Shown here: positions 51,701-63,700 of the stretch, piece by piece
How positions within the stretch are numbered: the first letter of the stretch is position 1
How the letters are laid out: each line of letters starts with the position of its first letter
Source of the DNA: Ephydatia muelleri
Taxonomy: Eukaryota; Porifera; Demospongiae; Spongillida; Spongillidae
Length of the DNA stretch: 64,000 nucleotides
Direction: 5' to 3'
Assembly: GCA_013339895.1 (NCBI GenBank)
Contig: JABACO010000024.1
Span: 4,149,298-4,213,297, forward strand
Position numbers and translations under genes: made by a program
The notes under the pieces: model-generated
The model's database searches: none
What the model saw: only the letters and a program-made list of their open reading frames with translations
Told to the model about the DNA's origin: nothing

Positions 51701-54700
51701 GCAAAAGAGCAACATCATGACAGTGATGTAGTGACCTCACACAATATGGAGGTACCTCCGCTATTGTTTCATCAAATGCCACAATGATAGCAGTGTTTTA
51801 AGTCTACAGGTGCATTCCCATTGGCCAACTGATTAGGTGTGTGCATGTGTTGAAGAGTGAGAATAGCATTCATGTATTGTTGCAAATAACATCCTGTCAT
51901 ATACATGCAGGAGCAGCATAATGAATGAATTGAGATACCCTGAGGGGGTAATGATGGGATTTGTATTGCAGGATGGTTGTACTCCTGTGGGTGTTGCAAG
52001 TCAGAATGGACATCTTGAAATAGTGAAGAGAATCATTGAAACAGGAGCAAATGTCAATCAGACTTCAAAGGTAGTGGAAATAGAACATGATTCTTTAACG
52101 TCATACATTTTGACACATGGGTTTCAGCTCAGTTCAATAAATGGCTATTGCTCTAGGTGTGTGTGGATTGTGATGTACATGTAGAGTGGAATTGCATTCT
52201 GTGTTTTATGTATGTACAGTATGTGAGGTCTGAAATAAAGGGCAAAGTGGGGTTCATACAGTTGTCATGGGCCTCCCCATGTCCTCCCCTTACCCTCTTC
52301 ATGATGAGTCCATCTAACCGAAATTTCCTTAATTTGACCCACTCTGCAAACATTTCAGCTGTAAGATTAGGCTCACCTTTCTTACATGCATGTTGGCGTA
52401 TGAATATGCGGGCATGATTTTAAAACTGCTCATCTTGGACAAGAGAGTCGAGGCAGGGAGATGCTGTACCACGATCTGAGCTCAATATATCATCAATGTC
52501 TTCATCAGTTATATTTCCTTGTGTCACGCTAGACATTTCATGTATTGATGCAACATAATTGAATGCCCAACGTCGTATTGTCTGTGCTGAAAAACCAACA
52601 CTATCTGAAGCCATTGTGGCGGCTTGTGTTATTGTTTTCCCCCATTTTGTCATCGCTGAAAACATGATTATCATAGCATACACTTTTAGTTCCACCATAG
52701 ACAACTGCCTTCGCATGAAGCTTGTTAACAAAGACATACAATCATCAAAGAGAATTCTGCGGTGTCTAAAAACATTACTCAAGGACACTTCGTCAAATGT
52801 GCTTACTAACTTTGGCTTTTGCACCCGCTTCCGAGGAGTAACAAAGCCTGATAGCTTTTTTTGGCAGCAATTTTGCTGGAGCGCTGTGTTGCTATAGCAA
52901 TGGTCTGTTCAACTGAAACCTCGCGGCTTTTCTTCTTTCTGACATTGGTACCTTCAGGTAGGACTGTGAGGTTCTGAAAAGAACCAGTACCAGACGTAGA
53001 TGGACCCAATTCATGAATACGACTTCACCACTGTTGTGATGTCAGAGTGGACGAGAGTTGCAATGCGTATACGGAAAATTGAACAGAATCCCGAAAGATA
53101 AGAATTTTTAGAACTTTAGCATCGATTTAATTACCGATACCAATGGAATCAAAACGTACAAATTGGTGTATAAAAACTGCAGGCATTTTGCAATATGATT
53201 CCTTAACAGTGGAGCTTAACTCGAATTTTTACAGCCGTATAGCCCATAGTCCAAGCAGATCTCTGAAATACAATGATCAGTAACCGAACTCCATAACCGC
53301 TGAGGGCGTGTCCTTCAAATAGCTGCCAGAGATGGATACCTAGGTGATGTACTTGCAAAAACAAATTGAGGCCGTAACTGCATTTGGTTTGGTTTCCAGA
53401 CACATAAACAGACACTTAAAGATTAGCCTGTTTATTGCTTTATAAAAACACAAACAAGTCACGTGATGTGAGTTTTTTCATACAATATGATTTAGAAATA
53501 CATACTGATTCTATAAATGTAATTTATATCCCTCTAGCATGTTTTATTGTGAAGATATTGTAGAAAAACAATTGGTTTTGTACTCTCATTGTGACAAGCA
53601 CTGTACATGAAGTGTGCAACCTAACTAGTTGTAGTAGGCTTCATGCCTCTATTTTGTGTGTTATCCCGAACTGTGATCAGAAGCCAATTTTGATAAGCCT
53701 TTTATTTGTTGTGAATACACTGTACATGTAGTCAAATAAAGTATGGTGCTGGTGCCAAAGGTTACATGTGGTCATGTGAACGTCAAACTCTTACAAAATG
53801 GACAGGCAGCTGCCCATGAAACAAACTAAAGTCAGCACTAGAGGTTTATAAAGTAGATATCTTTGCCCCACGTACTCTAAATGTGTGTATGTGTAAGACT
53901 ATTGCATGTCTCTCCACATGTAGCTTACATGGGTCATAGTGACCTTATTGGTGGACTGAGGCATCAAGGCACCTGACTAAAGTGAATATTAATACAAAAC
54001 AATTCCCAACGATGCATTAAAAAATTGATTGCAAAAGAAAGTTGCCTCTTCAAAAGGGCAGATTTGAAATAAATTAAAAAGTAGTTCTTTATGCTCTAGC
54101 TCACTTCTCCCACATACCCACATTGACGTGTAACCTCTATCATCCACTGATGCATGGCCATCACTTCCCAAAGATTACAGATTATGAAAATTATTTATTC
54201 ATCAGAGTAAACATAATGTTAATAACCATTCAAAAAGCTGTTGAATCACCTTGTACAACAGTCCTGCTAGGGATGAAGAAATCACTTCAGCTGTCCCTTT
54301 GAGCACAGGGCTCAGGACCTTGCCATGGGTGATGGGAATGGTCATCTCCAGAATACATTTTACCATGCTTTGTACATCTGTCATATGTAATGTTTCAACC
54401 CTCACCTCCACTGTTTTAAGATGCAGACATTTGTTATTACTTGTATCTTTTATTGCAATCTTCCTCAGCAATAATGATAACACAGCCCACACCCAACACT
54501 AGGCTACAAGACGATGTGGGGTATAAGTCATTGCATGTGGTGCATTGTATGACACACAGCATGTTATAATGAAATACATTAAGTTTGCAACCTAACTAGT
54601 TGTAGTAATGTGCAAAAGATTGCAGGGCTTCATGCCTCTATTTAGAGTGTCATGTGTTCAGAAAGCCAATTTTGATAAGCCATTGATTTGTTGTGAATAC

Positions 54701-57700
54701 ACTGTACATGTAGTTGAATACGGTAAGCCAAAGGTTACATGTGGTCATGCAATTTCATTACATCATGTGTGATCTTAAAGGAAACTAAAATTCAGCAGGA
54801 GCCAAAGGTTACATGTGGTTCATGCAATTTCATTAGATCATGTGTGCTCTACAACAAAATGAAATTCAGCACCAATGTAGCCATTGCAACTACACGTAAT
54901 TCACACATCCATCTTAATAACAATGCCATCAGCTAATGCGTGACGTACTCCTGAACCAGTGCACATCTAAGTGATGTAATCAAATTCATGTAGTGTTCAC
55001 CCAAGCTAGTTGTAGCAAGGTGCAGCCTGTATGTTCAGGCTCCATGCCTCTATTTTGAGAGCCTGGCAGTGTCTTCCCAAAATGTGATCAGTTTGTTGTG
55101 AATACATGTAGATGCATAAGATATGGTGCAGGGAGCCAAAGGTTACATGTGGTCATGTAAACCTCAAATTTCAGTACATCATGTGTACTCTTACAAAATG
55201 GGCCCATGAAACAAATTAAATTCAGCACTGGAGGTTTAAAAAGTAGATTGCATTGCCCCACATACTCTACATGTGTGCCCCAATGTATCCCCATTCCCTG
55301 GCATAAAAGATAGCCTGCCTTCCCACAAGGCTGGGGAGAACTGATATAGATCATGTCAGAATCATAATGCAGAGCACATATGTGTAGGACTATTGCATGT
55401 CTCTCCACATGTAGCTTACGTGGGTCATAGTGACCTCATTGGAGGAGTGAGGCATCAAAGCACCTCACTAAAGTGAATATTAATCACAATTCTCAATGAT
55501 GCATTAAAATGCAAAAGAAAGTTGCCTCTTCAAAAGGGCTGATTTGAAATAAATTACAAAGTAGTTCTTTATGCTCCAGCTGACTTCTCCCACATACCCA
55601 CATTGACATATCATAGGTGTAACCTCTATCATCCACTGATGCATGGACATCACATCCCAAAGGTTACAGATTCTGAAAATTATTTATTCATCAGAGTAAA
55701 CATAATATTAATAACCATTCAAAAATCTGTAGAAACACCTTATACTACAGTATATATACTAGGTATCCAGAAATCTCATCAGTTGTCTCCCCGAGCACAG
55801 GACCTTGCCATGGTGATGGGAATGGTCATCTCCAGAATACATTTTACCACTCTTTGTACATTTGTCATATGTAATGTTTCAACCCTCACCTCCACTGTTT
55901 TAAGATGCAGACATTTGTATTGCAGAATGGTGGGAGTCCATTGTTGGCATCATGTTTGAATGGACATCTTGATGTAGTGAAGACACTCATTGAAGCTGGA
56001 GCTAATATCCATGAGGCCAATAAGGTCAGTACACACAAACCTACACATGTATGACATCATAGCCTGTGATCAATGCATATCTGTGTGCATGTGACTAAAG
56101 CCACACAGCCTGCAGGAAGAGGTGTGTGAAGGGGATAGTGGATGATGGGAGTCAATACTTGTATCTTTTATTGCAATTTTCCTCAGTCAAAATAACACAG
56201 CCCACACCCATCAGTACGCTACAACATCATGTTGTATACAAGTCATTGCATATGGGTGCATTGTGCCAGTAATCAGATGCATGAAGTGTGCAACCTAATT
56301 AGTTATAGCAAAGTGCAGCACTTTGCAGGGATTCATTCCTGTGTCTTTCCAAAATGTGCTCAGAAAGCCAATCTTGATAAGCCATTTATTTGTTGTGAAT
56401 ACACTGTACATGTAGTTGAATAAAGTATGTGAACCTCAAATTGCATTACATCATGTGTAACAAAACACCATTCATGTCTATCTACTATGCACCGAATGCC
56501 ATCAGCTAATGAGTGACTTACTCCTGACACAGTGCACACCTAAGTGATGTAATAGAATACATGCAGTGTTCACCCTAGCTAGTTGTAGCATCGTGCAGTG
56601 CTTTGCCTTTTCATTGAGGCTCCATGCCTCTATTTTGAGTGCCTGGCAGTGTCTTCCCAAAATGTGATCAGAAATCGATTTTGCTAGCATTTTTTAAGTT
56701 TGTTAGTCCTACTGTTAACCACTTAAACTAATGGGTCAATAACGTGTCTGAATATCCACAAAAGCAAAAACGGATGGTGAAAATATTTTCCTTGAATGTA
56801 CAATTAAACATGTTACTTCAATAAAGATATTGGTTCTCCCTGGTTTCATAATTGATGTAACCTTTATCATTTACTCATTCATGGACATCACATCCCAAAG
56901 TTTATAACGGATTATGAAAATCATTTATTGAGCAGAGTAAATTGTACTGATCAAGTAGTAGTGGCAACAGAGCTTCATCATATCAGTGATGTAGTGACCT
57001 GGATGTACCTCCGCCATTGTTTCATCAAATGCCACAATGATAGCAGTGTTTTAAGTCTACAGGTGCATTCCCATTGGCCAACTGATTAGGTGTGTGCATG
57101 TGTTGAAGAGTTAAAATAGCATTCATGTATTGTTGCAAATAACGTGCTGTCATATACATGTAGGAGCACCATAATGAATGAATTGAAAACCCTCTGGGGG
57201 TAATGATGGGATTTGAATTGCAGGATGGTTGGACTCCTCTGAATTGTGCAAGTCGGGAGGGACATCTTGAAATAGTGAAGATACTCATTGAAGCAGAAGC
57301 TAATGTCAATCATACTTCAAAGGTAGTGGAAAATACATTAACGTCGTAAATTTTGACATGTGGGTTTCAGTTCTGTTCAATAAATGACTTTTCTCCAGGT
57401 GTGTGTGGATTGTGATGTTCGTGTTGAGTGGAATTGTCTTCCGTGTTTGATGCATGTACAGTGTGTGAGGTCTGAATTAAGGGCAAAGTGGGGTTCATAC
57501 AGTTTTCATGGACTTCCCCATGTCCTCCCCTTACCCTCTTCATGATGAGTCCATCTACCCACCAGCTCTCTGATGTGGGAGGGCTTGGTGAGGGAGGGTA
57601 ATGGGAATGAATATGCAATGAACATATACTCTCCTGTTTGCTTCTATCACATAGCCATGTGAACATGAAGGTCATACACTTCATGGTCATGCACAACATG

Positions 57701-60700
57701 GGATGTCACCTACAGTTGTAGTACAATGCTAGGTACAGTCCAGCTAGAGATTCAGAAATCTCTTCAGTTGTCCACTTGAAAGCATGACCTTGACATGGGT
57801 GATGGCAATAGTCATCTCCAGAATACATTTTACCACCCTTTGTACATGTGTCATATGTAATGTCACAATTGTGTGTTAAGGTGATGGTACTGTAGTTGAA
57901 GGGAGTTTATTTAGTTCATGTGGGGTTTAAGTAATTACATGACATTATGTCATTACATGTGGTGCACACAGCATGCAGTGGCAATAGAGCATGATCGTGA
58001 CAGTAACGGAAACAATGCAGCCAAAATGAAGGTGGTCCAAAAATGAAGGTGGTTAATGTCAGATTAAGGTTAAGGCCCAGGCTGACCCAGCATAGCTACA
58101 TGTATATGAATATCATAGAAGCCTGTCACCTCTTATGTCTTGGTTACTCTGGATTGGTCCCCAGTCCATCTTGGTGTATTATGCTTTTCAGAGAGGTACA
58201 TGTCAGTATGCAGTGCACCTCCATACCCACCTGACCACGATGTTGCTATTGTAGCAGAATACAAATTGGACTGGCAGCTGTCCATGAAATAAACTAAATT
58301 CAGCACTAGAGGTTTATAAAGTACATGTAGATAGCACTGCCCCCATGTATGTCATTAGTATGCTGATATAGATCATGTCAGAATCATTATGCAGAGCACG
58401 TATGTGTAGTACTATTGCATGTCACTCCACATGTAGCATAGTGACCTCATTGCAGGAGTGTAGCATCTAGGCACCTCGCTAAAGTGGATATTGATAGCAC
58501 ACAATTCTCAATGATGCAATACAAAATGGATTGGGAAAGAGAGTTGCCTCTTCCAAAAAGGGCAGATTTGAATTAATTGTATAGTACATGTACTTCTTTG
58601 ATGCTTTTTGGGGTCACAGAATGTGAGTACAGCTAAATAGAAATAGGTGCATATTAATATCTGAATGAATTAGCTTTGTAGGCCACACACTCCTTCTTCA
58701 GTTGTCCCCCATAGCACTGGACCTTGCCATGGTGGTGGGAATGGTCATCTCCAAAATACATTTTACCTCTCTTTGGAGATCTGTCATACATGTATGTAAT
58801 GCTTCAACCCTCACCTTCGCTGGTTTTAGATGCAGACATTTGTATTGCAGGATGGTCAGAGTCCATTGTACACTTCATGTTTGAACGGTTTGTGATCAGA
58901 GCCAGCTGTGTGTGATCACAAAATGTATGTACAGCTATTTAGCATATTCAGTTCTGAATGAATTAACTTTGTAGGCCACACACTCCTTGGTGGGGTAAGT
59001 CTCTCTCATGGTCTCTGCTCTAACACCAATGTAACAATCCAATATGGAAGGACTGTTTGTCAGTACCAAAGTGCTAGAATATTAATACTCCGAGCGAATA
59101 ACACAAAGGTCATACATGGTCATGCAGCTGGATGTCTGGCGCATCTACTATTGCATCATTGGGTGATGTAATGTTTAATAACCATTCAAACGGTTATAGA
59201 AACAACAGTCCTGCTAGGGATTTAGAAATCTCTTCAGTTGTCCCCCTGAGCACAGGAACTTGCCATGAGTGATGGGAATGGTCATCTGCAGAATACATTT
59301 TACCACTCTTTTTACATCTGTCATATGTTATGCTTCAACCCTCACCTCTGCTAGTTTAAGGTGCTGACATTTGTATTGCAGGATGGTCGGAGTTCATTGT
59401 ACTCGTCATGTTTGAATGGACATCTTGATGTAGTGAAGACACTCATTGAAGCTAAAGCTAATATCAATCAGGCCAATGAGGTTAGTACATACATAGCTAC
59501 ACATGTATGGCATCATAGCCTGTGATCAATGCAATATCTGTGTGCATGTGAACAAGCCACACAGCTTGCAGGGAGTGGTGTGAAGGGCCCAACACTAGGC
59601 TACAACATCATGTGGAATATAAGTCATTGCATGTGGTGCATTGTATGACACATGGTATGATTTAATCAAATACATGCAGTCTAAACTGCAGCACCTTGCA
59701 AGGCTACATCACTCTATTTTGAGTGTCTTCCCAAAATGTGATTCCCCCCCCCCCCCCCCCAATTTTGATTAGCCATTTATTTGTTATGAATACACTGTAC
59801 ATGTAGTTGCATAAGGTATGGTGCAAGGAGCCAAAAGTTACATGTAGTCATGCAATTACATTACATCATGTTGGCTCTTAAAACAGAATGAAATTCAGTA
59901 CCAATGTAGCCATTGCAACTACATATAAGTCATACATCCATCAACACTTAACCATCACGGAAATAAAACACCATTCATTTGTATCTACTATGCACTGAAT
60001 GTCATCAGCTAATGAATGACTTACTCCTGACACAGTGCACACATAAGTGATGTAATAAAATACATGCAGTGTTCACTTAACTAGTTGTAGCAAGGTGCCA
60101 GCACCTTGCCTTATTATTGAGGCTCCATGCCTCTATTTTAAGTGCCAAGTAGTGTCTTCCCAAAATGAGATCAGAAAGCAATTTGATAAGCCATTCATTT
60201 GTTGTGAATACTTGTAGTTGCGTGTGGTTATAATTTCATTACATCATGTGCTACTTTAAAATGGACAGGCAGCTGCTCATGAAAGTAAGCACTAGAGGTT
60301 TAGAATGAAAATGTGGACAGCTTTGCCCCATGTACTCAATTGTCTCTCCCAATGTATGCTCCTTGTCCTGGTCTAACAGAGCTGTGCATGAAAGAAACAA
60401 AATTCAGCACTACAGGTTCATAAAGTAGATAGCATTGCCCCACATAGTCTAAATGTGTGCCCCAATGTATCCCCATTCCCTGGCCTAAAAGATTGCTTGT
60501 CTTTCACAAAGTTGGGGAGAACTGATTTAGATTATGTCATAATCATCATACAGAGCCAGCCCCGGATCCAGCATAGCCTTGGGGGGGGGGGGAGGGCGGC
60601 TGCCCCCCCCATCGCGTATGAAATGCCGCCCCCTGGCAGCTTTTGCCGCCCCCCCCCACCCCCCCCTTCCCGACGACAATGATCTACAGATAACGTGTTG

Positions 60701-63700
60701 CGCCATACTTGAAAGTCCCGGTTGCTCGGTTGTACGGACAAATGTCAACGAAGCAGTGGAGCACAACAGGGCAGGTGCGGAGTGGACCCGTTTGTCGTGA
60801 TGTTCCTTGTGTTTTCAGTAGTAGAGAATGCGTGCATATGAGTGACGAATTGGTTAATTTAATTTGCCGATTGCACCCCCCCCCCCCCACCCCGCCGTAA
60901 GCCCTCCCCCCCCCCCCCGTCGTAAGCGGACTGCCCCCCCCCCCCGGTCGTAAGCAGACTGCACCCCCCCCCCCCCCCCCCCGTCGTAAGCGGACTGCCC
61001 CCCCCCCCCCCCCCCCCCCCCCCGTCGTAAGCGGACTGCACCCCCCCCCCCCCCCCCCTCAGTTCAAACAGCTTCGCATACATTGCCGCCCCTCTGGTAA
61101 AACCACCCCCCCCCCCCATACCAAATTCCTGGATCCGGGGCTGTATAGAGCACATATGTTTAGGACTATTGCAAGTCTCTCCACATGTAGCACACATGGG
61201 TCATTGTGACCTCATTGGAGGAGTGAGGCATCAAGGCACCTATCTCTCTAAAGTGGATGTTCTAATGAATGGATTATGAATGAAAGTTGCCTCTTCAAAA
61301 GGACAGATTTTGATAAAGTAGTTCTTTTATGCTCAAGCTCACTTCTCTCACATACCCACATTGACATATCATATGTGTAACCTCTATCATCTACTCATTC
61401 ATGGACATCACATCCCAAAGGTTATAACACATTAAGAAATTATTTATTGAGCAGAGTTAATTGTATTGATTTGCGAGGAAAGGACTTAGAATGACGAATT
61501 GTACGGGATTTGGGAGAGACATAACACATGCAACAGGAGAGACTTACACATTGGTTCCGATCCAAATTTACCCTAATGGCTGTAATCTTCATGACACTGG
61601 ATGAGAGAAAATCAAACAATAATTTCCACTGTTCACATGCTATACCGTATGCATGTTAAAAAAACAATTTAGTCCCGCACGCAATGATACAATTGAATTC
61701 CAAACCATCAGCTTAAAAAAATATATGCAAGTAACTCTATTACTGCACACCAAACAGACTTACTATGTCAGTACACAACCAATGTCTAGTTGGATAAAAG
61801 TACATAGGTTGTGTAGATAGAATATAAGGATGATAGCCAAACATTGAGAGTGCATGCAGTGTGCATGTTGCTACTAAGATGGAGCAATTTGATTCTCCTA
61901 CTAGGTAAGCATTCACAACACAGGAAGCACTCCACACATGTCTTATAACATAACTCCCACATAATGACCACACTAGCTGTAAACATTGTAGCAAAATGTT
62001 AGTAATCTGATAACACAGATTCTTCTTTCTGGATGCCATCACCCCTAATTAGGCATATCTGTGCAATACATGGGATCCTGAGTGTGTGCGCTAAGAGGCT
62101 GAGCCCACAACGGAACGGATTGAGTTTCAATCGCTATAATTTCAAACACTGTACGTCCATGCATGTGGTGTAATCTCTCTGGGCTCGGCCGACAACTTTT
62201 CAATTGTTCAGTCTTAATTACAGGCAGTAATACATATCGTACCCGGACCTGCGTTATAATCATATAACATGCACAATCAAGACTTTACCGCATGTTTACC
62301 GCATTGCTGTGTATAACAATGTGTGATGTGTAGCAGTCATATACTTCTCGCTGTATAACACTTGATAGAACTCAATTCTCAATGATGTATTAAAAATGGA
62401 TTGCAAATGAAAGAAGCCTCTTCAAAAGGGAAGATTTAAAGTAAATTAAAGTAGATTTTTTATGCTTCAGCTCACTTATCCGACATACCCCAGATGCAGA
62501 TTTGAAGTAAATTGCAAAGTACTTCCAGCCCATATCTCCCGCATACCCACATTGACGTATCATAGGTGTAACCTCTATCATCCTCTAATGCATGGACATC
62601 ACATTCCAAAGTTTATAACGATTATGAATCCTTTTTATTGAGCAGAGTACATTGTAATGATTGTCTAGTAGTCTCAAGACCATATTATCGCTATTGGGAC
62701 CAACTATTCAGGATAACCAAGCATATCAATGATTTGTATAAATATCTCCGGCTGTAAAGGATCCTATTGCGTTGCTTCCTACTTAGATGTCTGTTGCTTT
62801 ATGAGAGCAAAGTGGGTGTGATGAGGGCGGATGCTGGAAATGGTGTGTATTGAGTGTGGGTGTAGAAAGGGAGGGTGTAATGAGAGAGGGTGTAGAAAGG
62901 GAGGTTGTGGGGGATTGTTGGGGATTAAGGGTGTGGAATGAAGGTGTTTTGGTTGAGGGAAGTGATAGCGAACAATCAGAAATGAATGTGCAGTGTGAGC
63001 AGATCATTTCCACACCCTACCCTCCACTACACACACCAAAGCGGACATACATGTAAGCACAGTTTTGTTACCACAGCCATCACAGAACGTAGGTACAACT
63101 AAGTAGAAAGACTTGCATATTAATTTCTGCATGAATTATTTTTGTGCTAGAACCAATTCATGTGAGGGGAGGGAGATGGGAAAATGATGGGGGAAGGAAG
63201 AGAGCTGTTGAGGTACTCCATATGCGTAATGTCATATTTTGGGCTTCAATCTAATGACCCCTAGTCTTCAGTTTGTCTTCTCACTAAACTTCACTGGAGG
63301 TCGCACACTCATTGGAATGGGGGGGGGGGGGGGGGGGGGGCGGGGGGTAGGTCTTATTCATGGTCCCTCCTCTGACACTAAATGCTGAAATGGAAGGATT
63401 TTTTGAAGGTACCAAAGTGCTATGCAAAGTGAATAAGTCATCACAAACTAAAGGTCATACACTACCAGGGCCATGCAAAACATGTGATGTCCAGGCAGAT
63501 GTCTGGTGCATCTTACTATTACGGTCAACTGAGTAATTTTGTGCATGTGTTGGACAGTGTATGTAGCTTTCATGTAAACAACATTCTGTCATATAGGCTA
63601 CCGTAATGAAGTTAAGTAAAATACCCTCTGGTTATAATGATGGAATTTATATTGCAGGAGGATGCGTGTTCTCTGGCCGCAGCAAGCTATTATGGACACC

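Larger units (their letters stand above)
52071..55925. other. Gene 2 intron 3 with transposase remnant
   Basis: Host unit runs to 52316, is interrupted to about 53590 by transposon sequence, then resumes. Near 54431 the class 1 flank (aagatgcagacatttg) joins directly to the downstream intron (ttattacttgtatc), an exon deletion. Confidence 0.6.
59481..63657. other. Gene 2 intron 6
   Basis: Contains a C17 run (59744-59760), the poly-C MITE (60557-61143), dispersed repeat copy 2 (62085-62240), a G-rich run near 63319-63347 and standard intron units. 61460-62080 looks foreign to the unit, with no gene recognised. No class 2 exon was found. Confidence 0.55.

Noticed and set aside
26263-63657. Regularly spaced similar blocks resembling a CRISPR array
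   Set aside because: Spacing is kilobases, units contain spliced exons, and the genome is eukaryotic.
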